64,000 nt of DNA from Chryseobacterium shigense (GCF_014207845.1 NZ_JACHLC010000001.1:1488001-1552000); one strand, 5' to 3'. Shown: positions 26,603 to 35,553, numbered from the stretch's first letter. The notes: a model not told the origin generated them from the sequence alone. Numbers and translations: made by a program.

Positions 26603-27109
26603 ATGAATATAATATCAAAATTTACCGTAGGTTCTGAAGATGGGATTTCTGATCTTATAAGTATTATTGATTCTTCGGTGTACACTATGTACAAGGGATT
26701 GGTTCCTGACGAGGACATCAAAAAATATATTGCCAATGATATTGATCCCCGAAAAATGATCAATGACCTGAATGATCTTTCCAACCAGCTTATTATAACT
26801 TATGCAGACGATAAACCCGTAGGTTACAGCATTTTGAAAAGCGGCTCCGGCCATCCTGCGCTGCCTGAAGGAAAAAGAGCAACGGAAATCAGTTTTGTGA
26901 TACTTCCTGAATTTGATTCACCGGAAATCAGGCAGTCACTTTGGAAAAAAAGCAGGTCCGCAGCCAGCTTTACAGATATGATATGGCTCAATATGATGGC
27001 ACACGATCCTCTTCTGGAATTTCTGAAAGAATCAGGTTTTGTTACTGTTGCCGATACTACAGCCGGACCTTTTCAACTTCCATCCCACATATTGAAACTG
27101 GAGTTTTAG
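26603..27109 (+). CDS. GNAT-like N-acetyltransferase
   Basis: 168 residues with the order of a GNAT fold: an N-terminal helix pair (VYTMYKGLVPDEDIKKYI), central strands (LIITYADDKPVGYSIL; ATEISFVILPEF) and a C-terminal helix-strand (WLNMMAHDPLLEFLKESGF). The acetyl-CoA loop is weak: the usual Q/R-x-x-G-x-G/A is replaced by SPEIRQSLWKKS, so acetyl transfer is not certain. It stands alone, ~125 bases before the AraC gene on the same strand. Confidence 0.6.
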   Translation: MNIISKFTVGSEDGISDLISIIDSSVYTMYKGLVPDEDIKKYIANDIDPRKMINDLNDLSNQLIITYADDKPVGYSILKSGSGHPALPEGKRATEISFVILPEFDSPEIRQSLWKKSRSAASFTDMIWLNMMAHDPLLEFLKESGFVTVADTTAGPFQLPSHILKLEF

Positions 27110-27207
27110 AACGGCTCAAATTTTTAAAAGATTCAAAATTGAGAATAACTATAATGTTCATTTTCATTTCATTCCTTAAAGCAATTTTAAATTAACAGCA
27201 GTTTACG

Positions 27208-27215
27208 TATCTTTG
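27208..27215 (+). promoter_or_regulatory. -7 promoter element of the second AraC gene
   Basis: TATCTTTG, exact TAnnTTTG match, 20 bases before the ATG at 27236. Confidence 0.6.
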
Positions 27216-27235
27216 ATTTTTATAATTTATACATC

Positions 27236-28150
27236 ATGAGCGATCAGCTGGAAACTATTGAAGATTATTACAGGCGCATCCGGAAAGATCAGATAAAAAT
27301 GTTCGATTCCGATGAATTTGAAACGGGAAAGTCACATTTCAATGTTTCAATGCGGAGGTACTGCAGTTTTAAAAGCCCATACAACCGCCGTGATTATTAC
27401 AAAATAAGTTTCATTATTGGAAAAGGGACGTTCCAGTACGGGCATCATAAACTGTATGTTGACCGGCCCGCCCTCTTTTTCCCTTCGCCTAATATTCCGT
27501 ACTCCTGGGAATGTGACGGGGATCTTCAGGAAGGATATTTCTGCCTGTTTAACCAGGAATTTTTCAGCGGAAATACTGAATTCAACCTTTTTAAAAAGAC
27601 TTCTCTGTTTAAGGAATGGAGCACGCCTCTTATCTTTTTAACCGATGAGCAGACACAGCTGGCAACTCTTTATTTTGAACAGATGTATAAGCTGAACAAT
27701 TCACCGTACCCGTTCCGATGCAGCAGCATTAAAAGCCATCTGGCCTCTGTAATGCACCTTGCTCTTGAAAACCGTGTGGATGACATCAACCCTAATGAAC
27801 TTCCTGCCAATATCCGTCTGTACCGTTTATTTGATGAGCTTCTCAATAAGCAGTTTCCACTGGATTCACCGGCCTATCCCCTGGCACTGAAAACGGCTTC
27901 CGATTTTGCGGATCATCTTAATGTGCATGTTAATCATTTAAATTCATCGGTAAAATCGGTTACTCAGCTTACCACTACACAAATTATAAAGGAAAGGGTG
28001 TTTGAAGAGTCCAAAAACCTGTTGAAATACACCAATTGGGATATTGCTGAAATAGGATATACCCTGGGATTTGAGCAACCTTCCCATTTCAATAATTTCT
28101 TTAAAAAACATGCTGAGGTTTCCCCTTTAAAATTTAAAAATACATTTTAA
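27236..28150 (+). CDS. AraC-family transcriptional regulator
   Basis: 304 residues; paralogue of the regulator at 9833 (compare YNRRDYYKISFIIGKG and RPALFFPSPNIPYSW with YNRRKYYKISLIRGKN and KNALLFATPKVPYHW). The N-terminal effector domain is cupin-like. The C-terminal ~100 residues carry two HTH motifs (FADHLNVHVNHLNSSVKSV; WDIAEIGYTLGFEQPSHFNNFFKK). The Bcr/CflA-type exporter gene begins 83 bases downstream on the same strand with its own promoter and is the likely target. The inducer is unknown. Confidence 0.88.
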   Translation: MSDQLETIEDYYRRIRKDQIKMFDSDEFETGKSHFNVSMRRYCSFKSPYNRRDYYKISFIIGKGTFQYGHHKLYVDRPALFFPSPNIPYSWECDGDLQEGYFCLFNQEFFSGNTEFNLFKKTSLFKEWSTPLIFLTDEQTQLATLYFEQMYKLNNSPYPFRCSSIKSHLASVMHLALENRVDDINPNELPANIRLYRLFDELLNKQFPLDSPAYPLALKTASDFADHLNVHVNHLNSSVKSVTQLTTTQIIKERVFEESKNLLKYTNWDIAEIGYTLGFEQPSHFNNFFKKHAEVSPLKFKNTF

Positions 28151-28209
28151 TCTTTGATTTTTGTAATTTTTACTTTGTCTTTTAAAATTAAACTCATGCA
28201 TTCCTGATC

Positions 28210-28217
28210 TATTTTTG
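28210..28217 (+). promoter_or_regulatory. -7 promoter element of the MFS gene
   Basis: TATTTTTG followed by C, 16 bases before the ATG at 28234. Confidence 0.6.
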
Positions 28218-28233
28218 CATAGTAAAATAACGA

Positions 28234-29448
28234 ATGAATATGTTGTTGAAAGAAGCATCTGAAAAAAGAATCAGATTAATAACCATTATGGCCTTTGTGT
28301 CGATCCCGCTTTCCGGGTTTGTCACTGATATTTATTTACCATCATTTCCATCGATGGCAAAAGAAATGAACGTATCTGAAAAGGATATCCAGATTACTTT
28401 AACCTCTTACTTATTAAGTTATGGGATCTCACAGCTTTTTGTCGGGGGAATCCTGGACAGTATCGGGCGTTACCGTCCAAAGCTGGTCGCCCTGTTCTTA
28501 CTTATAGTCAGCAGTATCCTGATTACAATGACGGACAGCATTCTGCTGATCTGTCTTCTCCGTATTCTTCAGGGAGCCGCCGTTTCCGTACTGGTTGTAG
28601 CGACCAGAGCTATTTTTGTAGATCTTTATGATTCTGAAAAAGTAAAGCATTATCTGAGCTATTTCACCATTGTCTGGTCATGTGGGCCTATCCTCGCTCC
28701 TTTCCTCGGAGGATATCTCGAAAAACTGTTTAACTGGCATGCCAATTTCCATTTCCTTGCCTTATATGCAGGAATTTTATTTTTGTTCGAATGGTTTTTC
28801 AGTGGCGAAAGTTTACCGGAAAGAAAAAAACTCAACCTTTCTGAAAATATCGGCCTGTATAAGATGATGCTGAAAAACAGGATATTTATGTTAGGAATTT
28901 TTATTCTGGGATTAAGCTATTCTATTGTTATGCTTTTCAATATCACAGGTCCTTTTATTATTGAAAATACGTTTCATTTCACGCCGGTAGTTATCGGCTA
29001 CTGTACCCTGATCTTAGGATTTTCATGGATGATTGGCGGATTTATAGGAAAAAGAAGGCTTAAACTTGACTTTAAGGAAAGAATCCTTCACCCTATCATT
29101 TTACAGCTGATTCTGATCACCGGACTAATTACTACCAGCTTCTATGCGGAAAACCTGTTCATTATGATTCCTTTTGCATTTTTCATTCATATCTGTTCAG
29201 GCATCTTGTTTACGTCATTTTTTACAACCAGTATGCTTTATTTTCCTAAAAATGCAGGAACAGCAGGCGGACTGATGGGCGGACTGGTGTATGTAATTAC
29301 CTCTATTACGAGTTTTATTATTTCGGTGAGTGGAACTGTTACAGAACAGGATGGTCTTGCCTGGCGTTATCTGGCGATTGCGATGATACTTTTAGGAATT
29401 ATCCTGGTCATGCACCAGGCCGTTAAAAAAGAAAAAGCAGAGAATTGA
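28234..29448 (+). CDS. MFS transporter, Bcr/CflA drug-resistance type
   Basis: 404 residues with 12 predicted membrane helices. The helix 1-2 region SGFVTDIYLPSFPSMAKE and motif A-like QLFVGGILDSIGRYRPKL are typical of Bcr/CflA proton-coupled exporters. Helix 5 holds the antiporter motif C-like GPILAPFLGGYL. Likely substrates are small drugs or metabolites such as bicyclomycin-like compounds, sulfonamides or cysteine, but sequence does not decide. It follows the AraC regulator. Confidence 0.88.
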   Translation: MNMLLKEASEKRIRLITIMAFVSIPLSGFVTDIYLPSFPSMAKEMNVSEKDIQITLTSYLLSYGISQLFVGGILDSIGRYRPKLVALFLLIVSSILITMTDSILLICLLRILQGAAVSVLVVATRAIFVDLYDSEKVKHYLSYFTIVWSCGPILAPFLGGYLEKLFNWHANFHFLALYAGILFLFEWFFSGESLPERKKLNLSENIGLYKMMLKNRIFMLGIFILGLSYSIVMLFNITGPFIIENTFHFTPVVIGYCTLILGFSWMIGGFIGKRRLKLDFKERILHPIILQLILITGLITTSFYAENLFIMIPFAFFIHICSGILFTSFFTTSMLYFPKNAGTAGGLMGGLVYVITSITSFIISVSGTVTEQDGLAWRYLAIAMILLGIILVMHQAVKKEKAEN

Positions 29449-29463
29449 TCTCTGCTTTTTTAT
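29433..29463 (+). terminator. Terminator overlapping the end of the MFS gene
   Basis: AAAAGCAGAGA / TCTCTGCTTTT stem whose left arm lies inside the last codons and whose loop contains the stop codon; followed by TTTTTATTT. Confidence 0.8.
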
Positions 29464-29515
29464 TTCAATAAAATGAATTTTAAATATACCTGAATTAACC
29501 AATGCAGATTAAATC

Positions 29516-30571
29516 TTATTTTTCATTCCCATCAGTAAGCCCGGTAAGCAAACCACTTTTTAAAATAATATTTTTAATTAAGGCTTCCTTATAGCTCCAG
29601 TAATCACTGTTTCTTGGCATTTGATTTTCCAGGATGATCAGATTGACATCGTCTGAAGGAAAATGAACATTCAGGCAAGTAAAACCATCGCCAAGCCCGG
29701 TTACTGCATAATAACTGAGCCCTGATTCTTTAATGATACGAACGTTATAACCGAATCCCATATCTTCTTTTCCAAAAACATCATGCTGTGATTTTGTTGT
29801 AGGCGAAGTCATCATTTTAAATGTTCCTGATTTTAGTAATCCTCCTTCAAATAGTGCCGTGTTCCATAATGAAAGATCATGAACTGTTGATACAATTCCG
29901 GCTGCAGGTAAATTATCATTATTTATGAATGATTTTTCTACCTTTTCAAAGTTATTTTCTTTGTTCATGTAACCGTTTACAAGGCCCCGCTTGTTATCTT
30001 TATTGTAACAGAAGGTATTTTTCATGTTCAGTTTTCTGAATAATTCATCCGCCAGTTCAACATATGTTTTACCTGATATTTTTGCAAGGATTTCGCCTAA
30101 AAGCATATAAGACAGGTTACCGTACTTGAATTGTGAACCGGGCTTAAAAACAAGCGGTTTCTCGGTATCCACAATTCCGTGGGTATGATTAAGAAGCTGA
30201 TGAACCGTAACCAAATCTGCCCAACTCTCCGTTAAATCCGGAAGGTATTTTTTGATGGGAGACTGAAGGTTTATATTTCCCTTTTCCACTTCTTTCAATA
30301 TCAGAACGGCTGTAACCTGTTTTGAGTTTGACATAATTTCAAACTGGTCATCAGATTTTAACGGAATATTGTTACTGAAGTTGCTATAACCAAAGGTTTT
30401 AGCATATTTTACTTTTCCGGCTTTTGTTACCAGAACCGTCCCGTTAAATTTTATAGGATCTGAATTCGTAATAACACTGTCAATTTTTTTTGAAAAATCA
30501 TCTGTTTTCTGGGCTTTGGTTATTGAAAGACTAAGTAAAGTGAATAAAAATCCGGTAAGTTTTAACTGCAT
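29516..30571 (-). CDS. Serine hydrolase of the beta-lactamase/PBP4* (class C-like) family
   Basis: 351 residues with a Sec signal peptide (1-20, ...SITKAQ). The nucleophile motif S-x-x-K is Ser81-Asn-Ser-Lys84, the Y-x-N motif is Tyr150-Gly-Asn152, and a C-terminal GLGDGF replaces the usual KTG-type triad with a H/G-x-G variant. This is the family of AmpC-like lactamases, D-aminopeptidases and esterases; true lactamase activity is uncertain. Its ATG overlaps the stop of the preceding beta-lactamase gene by one base, so it is translationally coupled to the lactamase pair. Confidence 0.83.
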   Translation of the reverse strand: MQLKLTGFLFTLLSLSITKAQKTDDFSKKIDSVITNSDPIKFNGTVLVTKAGKVKYAKTFGYSNFSNNIPLKSDDQFEIMSNSKQVTAVLILKEVEKGNINLQSPIKKYLPDLTESWADLVTVHQLLNHTHGIVDTEKPLVFKPGSQFKYGNLSYMLLGEILAKISGKTYVELADELFRKLNMKNTFCYNKDNKRGLVNGYMNKENNFEKVEKSFINNDNLPAAGIVSTVHDLSLWNTALFEGGLLKSGTFKMMTSPTTKSQHDVFGKEDMGFGYNVRIIKESGLSYYAVTGLGDGFTCLNVHFPSDDVNLIILENQMPRNSDYWSYKEALIKNIILKSGLLTGLTDGNEK

Positions 30572-31467
30572 TAATTCTGTTTTTTATTTGTATAATAATT
30601 CCACACTGCTTTGGTTATATCAGCAATTGTTTTTTCTGTTTCTGCTCTTTCTTCGGTAATATTTTTCAGATATACGGAAAGGATAAAATGTTTTCCGTTA
30701 GGAAGTTTAACAATTCCTACATCATTCATTGCTGCCCTGAGATTCTGGTCATTCGTTCCGGAAATTCCTGTTCTGTGAGCAAGCTCTGTATCTTTTGGCA
30801 ATCCTGCCTTCATCCAGGTAAGGCCGCGTGATGTTTCCACCATAATCTGGTATAAATATTTTGTTGTTTCCTTTTTCAGGACTTTTCCTTTATAAAATTT
30901 CTCCAGAAGCCCGGTCGTTGCCAAAGGTGTTGAGGTATTTATGTATAAATTATCCCAGGAAGACATTCCCTGTTCATCCACTTTAATTGTAAAATCCCGG
31001 ATTCCCTGCTTATTGATAAACTTCTGAACGGCTTCAGTACCCCCTACTCTCTTTATAAGTATATCGCAGCCGTTATTATCGCTGTGCGAAACGGTATATC
31101 TCAGTATCTGGTCTAATGTCAGGTAAACATTTCCATTCGGATATTCATCCCGCATGGGGCTCCATGTATCAGGAAGAAGTTCTTCTTTTTTTACAAAGAT
31201 CTTCTGGTTTAATTTTAATTTTCCTTTATCCACCTGATCCAGGACAGTTAGTGCAATATGAAATTTAAAAACGCTCATCATAGGCATTTTCAAATTTCCG
31301 TTGATGCTTACCGTATCTTTATCTTCAATACCTTTCACAGATATTCCGGCGGTTGCATTTTTTGTTGAGATGATCTGCTGTATTTCTTTTCTAAGGTTTT
31401 CAGTGGATTGTGCTTTTACAGTAAGGTTGAGTGACAGAAGGACTGTAAGAGGTATAAGCTTCTTCAT
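30571..31467 (-). CDS. Class A beta-lactamase, subclass A2 (second of a tandem pair)
   Basis: 298 residues with a signal peptide (1-19). Active-site motifs are complete: Ser65-Val-Phe-Lys68 (Ambler Ser70 motif), Ser129-Asp-Asn131 (SDN), Glu165 in DEQGM (the Glu166 position, placed as in PER-type enzymes) and Arg232-Thr-Gly234 in HRTG (KTG position). These features put it in subclass A2 with the CIA/CGA/PER/VEB group of Bacteroidota, periplasmic enzymes that open the beta-lactam ring. It lies 31 bases after a second class A gene and overlaps the serine hydrolase by one base. Confidence 0.9.
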   Translation of the reverse strand: MKKLIPLTVLLSLNLTVKAQSTENLRKEIQQIISTKNATAGISVKGIEDKDTVSINGNLKMPMMSVFKFHIALTVLDQVDKGKLKLNQKIFVKKEELLPDTWSPMRDEYPNGNVYLTLDQILRYTVSHSDNNGCDILIKRVGGTEAVQKFINKQGIRDFTIKVDEQGMSSWDNLYINTSTPLATTGLLEKFYKGKVLKKETTKYLYQIMVETSRGLTWMKAGLPKDTELAHRTGISGTNDQNLRAAMNDVGIVKLPNGKHFILSVYLKNITEERAETEKTIADITKAVWNYYTNKKQN

Positions 31468-31498
31468 TAAATTTATAATTTCAGTTAGTGTTTTATAT

Positions 31499-32392
31499 TT
31501 ATTTTTTTAAATAAAAATCATAGGTAAGTCTGGAAATATCGGCAATTATCTTTTCAGAATCTTCAAAGCTTTCAAAAGTATTGTGAACAAAAACAGCAAT
31601 GTATATTTTCTGTTTACCCGGAAGCTCTATAATTCCAAAATCATTAATTGCCCCGGTCATTCCTTTTTCATTAGTAAAAGATGTTCCGGTTCTGTGTGCA
31701 ACGTTTATATTTTCAGGAAGTTTTCCTTTAAGTCTTTTTCCCCCGGTAGTATTGTTCACCATTGTGTCATAAAGCCATTTTGTATTTTCTTTATTAAGAA
31801 GTTTTCCTTTATGGAATTCTTTAAGAAGATGCACTGCTTCATTGGGAGTGATTTTGTTTACAAACTGGGAATCCCAATCCTTATGCATATCCTCTTCATT
31901 GTTTTTTATGATGAAATTTTTACCAGCTATAAATTTCTGTACCTGTTCCGTGCCGCCAATTAATCTTAAAAGAATATCAGTCAAGTTATTATCACTATAG
32001 GAAATCATCCATTTCATAGCCTCTTCCAGGCTTATTGATATATCTCCTTCGGGATGCTCTTTTTTAAACGGACTCCATGTATTTTCCAAAAGCTCTTCTT
32101 TTCTAATAAAAATTTTCTGGTTCATGGATAATTCATTGTGTTCCACTTTGCTGAGAACGGTTAATGCAATCGGAAACTTTACTGTACTCAGCATTGGATA
32201 CAATTTTCCACCATTAATTTCAATAAAATCATTCTTTCCTGCTCCGGAAATTGAAACTGCGACATCTGCTTTTTTTCCGGAAAGTAATGCCTCAATTTTC
32301 TTTTTTAATACTATACTTTGGGCATTCTGAGCAAATAGATTTAGGCTCAATAAAGCCATGAACAAAGAAAAAATTATTTTTCCGGGAATCAT
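31499..32392 (-). CDS. Class A beta-lactamase, subclass A2 (first of a tandem pair)
   Basis: 297 residues with a signal peptide (1-21, ...LNLFAQ). Motifs are Ser69-Thr-Val-Lys72, Ser133-Asp-Asn135, Glu166 or Glu167 in NNEEDM, and HRTGTS at 233-238. It is a divergent paralogue of the next gene; the same motif order and spacing are kept but much of the surface differs. It is the first gene of the three-gene unit, so the unit's promoter must lie in 32393-32515. No AmpR- or BlaI-type regulator is adjacent. Confidence 0.88.
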   Translation of the reverse strand: MIPGKIIFSLFMALLSLNLFAQNAQSIVLKKKIEALLSGKKADVAVSISGAGKNDFIEINGGKLYPMLSTVKFPIALTVLSKVEHNELSMNQKIFIRKEELLENTWSPFKKEHPEGDISISLEEAMKWMISYSDNNLTDILLRLIGGTEQVQKFIAGKNFIIKNNEEDMHKDWDSQFVNKITPNEAVHLLKEFHKGKLLNKENTKWLYDTMVNNTTGGKRLKGKLPENINVAHRTGTSFTNEKGMTGAINDFGIIELPGKQKIYIAVFVHNTFESFEDSEKIIADISRLTYDFYLKK

Positions 32393-32429
32393 TTGGGAAA
32401 TTATTTGTGTTTTGGGTTTATCGGGTACT

Positions 32430-32437
32430 CAAATATT
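32430..32437 (-). promoter_or_regulatory. Possible -7 element of the beta-lactamase unit
   Basis: AATATTTG on the minus strand, one mismatch to TAnnTTTG, ~38 bases before the first lactamase ATG. Confidence 0.35.
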
Positions 32438-32515
32438 TTATGAAAAATAGAAAATATTATTCAATACCAAAATTTTTATTTCTTTTCTAGTGAATATCGT
32501 TCAGCTTTTCAGATA

Positions 32516-33145
32516 TTACAGATTCTCATAAGTCTGATCAACCAGAAAAGATATTGCTTTTTTTATTTTTTCGCGTCCATCGGCAGTATTGAGATCTATC
32601 CCGCAAAAAACACTTCCATTTACGGAAGCATACATATTAAGATAATAAAGTCCTGAAACCATAATAGCAGCTATTGCACGGAAGTCCCACGAACGTTCTC
32701 CAAAATAAGGATCAATAACCAGTTTCAAAAGACTTTCTCCGCTTTCTTCCTGCATATTGGTGAGCTTCGTCAAAGATTTCCGGGATTCGGATAAACGCCA
32801 GAGCAGCAGCTTTTGAAATTCCTTATTAGTATGTACATAATCAAATTGCTGAAGCAGCATTTTTTCCATAAACAACCTTCCTCCATCTCCTGTATCCGGC
32901 ATTATCTGATCGGTTGTTACATTACTCCAGTAATCCTGCGAACGGATATATTCGTCCATCAGGCCATCCATCCCGCCAAAATAGGTGTAGATCATCTTTT
33001 TGTCTACTCCTGCCGTAGCAGCAATATCATTGATTTTCAATGCTGCATATCCTTTTGTTTTCAGAATTTTTCCAACTGCATCCAGAAACTTTTTTTTACT
33101 GCGTTCCTTATTACGGATGCTGCCTGCTGCTGATTTTCTTTCCAT
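32516..33145 (-). CDS. TetR/AcrR-family transcriptional regulator
   Basis: 209 residues. The N-terminal HTH (KKKFLDAVGKILKTKGYAALKINDIAATAGVDKKMIYTYFGG, ~18-58 in parts) is a standard TetR DNA-binding domain; the rest is the helical ligand domain. A perfect 14-bp palindrome lies 49 bases upstream of its ATG between its own promoter region and an opposite promoter, the classical layout for a TetR repressor controlling itself and a divergent gene. The divergent gene is missing (see 33231-33536). Confidence 0.9.
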   Translation of the reverse strand: MERKSAAGSIRNKERSKKKFLDAVGKILKTKGYAALKINDIAATAGVDKKMIYTYFGGMDGLMDEYIRSQDYWSNVTTDQIMPDTGDGGRLFMEKMLLQQFDYVHTNKEFQKLLLWRLSESRKSLTKLTNMQEESGESLLKLVIDPYFGERSWDFRAIAAIMVSGLYYLNMYASVNGSVFCGIDLNTADGREKIKKAISFLVDQTYENL

Positions 33146-33193
33146 GATTAAGCATTCAATTATACAAGTTTATGAAAAATTTTATTAATTTAA

Positions 33194-33207
33194 ACACTAA
33201 TTAGTGT
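33194..33207. promoter_or_regulatory. Candidate TetR operator
   Basis: ACACTAATTAGTGT is a perfect 14-bp palindrome, placed just upstream of the plus-strand -7 element at 33217 and of the TetR promoter region (TATAATTG, 33157-33164). The half-site ACACTA recurs at 33252, 33433 and 33519. Confidence 0.6.
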
Positions 33208-33216
33208 CTTATTTTG

Positions 33217-33224
33217 TATATTTG
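33217..33224 (+). promoter_or_regulatory. Plus-strand -7 element divergent from TetR
   Basis: TATATTTG followed by C, an exact match, immediately after the palindromic operator. The expected start of transcription is near 33231. Confidence 0.6.
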
Positions 33225-33230
33225 CCGAAA

Positions 33231-33536
33231 CTAAACCATTCTACATATATAAACACTATTTAGGTTGAAAAAAACTAGGAACAATTCCGCGCAGGAATAG
33301 TCATTAACATTGAGTCTGTAAAAGAACATAAATGACCTTCATAAAACGGCCCCCTTAGTTTATTTCCTTTAGTTTAAAAATGTTTCAGAAATAATGACAG
33401 AATGAAGCGTTGGAGAAATAATGATTTGAACACACTAATGATGATGTATTAAAAGAGTTAGAAAGTAATTGTTTCCATAGCAAAAAAGGCAATTTCGAAC
33501 ACCAAATACTAAGGTAAAAACACTAAATGTAAGCGG
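33231..33536 (+). pseudogene. Transcript unit without an intact gene (decayed gene or ncRNA)
   Basis: Between the divergent promoter and the terminator at 33537 no open frame reaches normal length. A TTG at 33264 would open MKKTRNNSAQE and then stop. A later open stretch (~33427-33513) reads like coding sequence (DDVLKELESNCFHSKKGNF) but has no start. The layout fits a TetR-controlled gene lost by deletion and point mutation, or a small regulatory RNA. The rest of the intergenic region up to 33668 shows nothing else. Confidence 0.45.
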
Positions 33537-33570
33537 CAGCATTAGAACCCTAATGCTGTTGTTTTATTTT
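33537..33570 (+). terminator. Terminator of the orphan transcript
   Basis: CAGCATTAG / CTAATGCTG perfect 9-bp stem, 4-nt loop, then TTGTTTTATTTT. Confidence 0.8.
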
Positions 33571-33667
33571 ATGGTAAAAAATAACATACGTTTTCATTAA
33601 TCTATTTCTAAACTTTCTTTTCTGATCCATTAAGAGGTGATGAGTTATTAAGAAAATTAAGCTTCCT

Positions 33668-33711
33668 TGAAAAATAAAAAAGAAGATGACCATTTCAAAA
33701 TGGTCACTTCT
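33668..33711 (-). terminator. Terminator of the polysaccharide operon
   Basis: AGAAG.TGACCATTT / AAATGGTCA.CTTCT long stem; on the minus strand it is followed by CTTTTTTATTTTTC, 64 bases past the last gene of the locus. Confidence 0.8.
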
Positions 33712-33774
33712 AATCGTATTATATCAATGATTTGGTGTTCATACTGTTTTTAAATAGCCATACAAAATATATTA

Positions 33775-34932
33775 TCACAGGACAGAATATTCTTTCTTAT
33801 CTGAAAAGACATCAATCATCACTTTCGCAATTCTCTCTTTCTCATCATCCGAAAGATTGGATCCTGAAGGCAGACATAAGCTGTTTCCGAAAAGTTCTTC
33901 AGCTACTTTTCTTCCGTAATACGGGGCGTCTTTAAATATCGGCTGCAGGTGCATTGGTTTCCAGATAGGACGGGATTCAATGTCGTCTTTCAAAAATTCC
34001 AGACGTAAGTCTTCAGGAGTTATTGATGATTTTGTTTCGTCAATGGTAATAACAGACAGCCAGTGATTGCTGTAGAAATCTGAACTTGGTTCTGAGAAAA
34101 GTGTTACTCCATCTAAATTCCTGCAAAGTTCATCATAAAAGCGGTGTACATTTCTTCGTCCTTCTACTCTTTCTTCCAAAACTTCCATTTGTCCCCGCCC
34201 GATTCCAGCACTGATATTGCTCATCCTGTAGTTATAACCAATCTGGGAGTGCTGATAATGCGGCGCTTTGTCCCTGGCCTGCGTAGATAAAAATACGGCT
34301 TTGTCTTTATCTTCCTGGGAATGGCAGACCAGTGCACCACCTCCGGAGGTCGTAATAATTTTATTTCCATTGAATGATAAAATACCAAAACGTCCGAAAG
34401 TGCCGCAAGATTTCCCTTTGTATCTGGAACCTAACGATTCGGCAGCATCTTCAATTAAAGGAATTCCGTAATTGTCTGCAACGGTTAAAATTTCATCCAT
34501 TTTTGCGGGCATTCCATAAAGATTAACCACAATTATAGCTTTCGGCTTTTTACCTTTTGAAATCCTGTCTTCTATTGCTTCCTTCAAAGCAGCCGGGCAC
34601 ATGTTCCAGGTATCTTTTTCAGAGTCTATAAATACGGGAACAGCTCCCAGATAAACGATAGGATTTGCAGAGGCTGAAAATGTCATGGACTGACATATCA
34701 CCTCATCTCCAGCGCTTACATTACACTCAATTAATGCCAGATGTAAAGCGGCAGTTCCCGCAGAAAGTGCAGCTACCTTAATTTTTTCATTCAGGAATAT
34801 TTCCAGATCCTGTTCAAAACCGTCAACGTTCGGACCCAAAGGAGCTACCCAGTTTGCATCGAGTGCCTCTTTGATATACTTTAATTCGCTGCCCCCCAGA
34901 TGAGGAGATGATAGCCATATTTTCGATTTCAT
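33775..34932 (-). CDS. DegT/DnrJ/EryC1-type sugar aminotransferase (PglE-like)
   Basis: 385 residues. PLP-dependent enzyme of the DegT family that aminates 4-keto nucleotide sugars. The PLP lysine is Lys191 (SFNGNKIITTSGGG); EDAAES (161-166) holds the cofactor aspartate; NWVAPLGPNVDGFE (28-40) and LSAGTAALHLAL (56-67) are family signatures. With the WbpM/PglF-type dehydratase at 51627 and the PglD-type acetyltransferase next to it, it most likely makes UDP-4-amino-4,6-dideoxy-GlcNAc on the way to di-N-acetylbacillosamine. It is the last gene of the locus. Confidence 0.88.
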   Translation of the reverse strand: MKSKIWLSSPHLGGSELKYIKEALDANWVAPLGPNVDGFEQDLEIFLNEKIKVAALSAGTAALHLALIECNVSAGDEVICQSMTFSASANPIVYLGAVPVFIDSEKDTWNMCPAALKEAIEDRISKGKKPKAIIVVNLYGMPAKMDEILTVADNYGIPLIEDAAESLGSRYKGKSCGTFGRFGILSFNGNKIITTSGGGALVCHSQEDKDKAVFLSTQARDKAPHYQHSQIGYNYRMSNISAGIGRGQMEVLEERVEGRRNVHRFYDELCRNLDGVTLFSEPSSDFYSNHWLSVITIDETKSSITPEDLRLEFLKDDIESRPIWKPMHLQPIFKDAPYYGRKVAEELFGNSLCLPSGSNLSDDEKERIAKVMIDVFSDKKEYSVL

Positions 34933-34950
34933 ATTTCTACTTTTACTATT

Positions 34951-35553
34951 CTAGATTTTTAAACTTTTACTCTTTATAATTTTCCCGGGATTGCCTACTA
35001 CTGTAGCACCATCCGGAACATCAGCGATGATAACGGCTCCTGCACCAATGGTACACCATTTGCCAATTTCTATTCCCGGGATCACACTGGCCCCGATTCC
35101 GATGTGGGTTCCTTCACCTACATATACATTTCCGGCCAGCGCGACATTGGGAGATATATGAACAAAGTCTTCAATGATGCAATCGTGGTCAATAGAGGCA
35201 TTGGTATTGATAATACAGTGCGCTCCTATTTTAACTGCCGCATTTATGGTAACTCCCGGCATGGCAATGGTTCCCTCCCCGATCTTTACTCTTTTGGAGA
35301 TTGCCGATTTGGGATGGATGAGCGTAATATAATTGAACAATCCTCCCTGCTTCACTATTCTTTTCCGAATTCTGTTATTTCCGATAGAAATAAGTATGTC
35401 TATTTCATGCGGGGGAATTTCGTGAAGAACACGATAGCTTAATACTCTTTCCTTTAAAGGGTTATCATCGATATAAGCTTCAATCTTATAACCGGTTTCT
35501 TCAGCTATTTCAGCTACCACTTTGCCATGACCACTTGCTCCGAATAAATACAT
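34951..35553 (-). CDS. Left-handed beta-helix sugar N-acetyltransferase (PglD/NeuD type)
   Basis: 200 residues. The N-terminal Rossmann-like domain (MYLFGASGHGKVVAEIAEE) binds the UDP-sugar; hexapeptide repeats from ~85 (IGEGTIAMPGVTINAAVKIG ... VGEGTHIGIGASVIPGIEIG) form the acetyl-CoA-binding beta-helix. The likely catalytic His is in ASIDHDCIIED, as in PglD. It would acetylate the 4-amino group made by the neighbouring aminotransferase. It is 18 bases from both flanking genes, consistent with one operon. Confidence 0.88.
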   Translation of the reverse strand: MYLFGASGHGKVVAEIAEETGYKIEAYIDDNPLKERVLSYRVLHEIPPHEIDILISIGNNRIRKRIVKQGGLFNYITLIHPKSAISKRVKIGEGTIAMPGVTINAAVKIGAHCIINTNASIDHDCIIEDFVHISPNVALAGNVYVGEGTHIGIGASVIPGIEIGKWCTIGAGAVIIADVPDGATVVGNPGKIIKSKSLKI

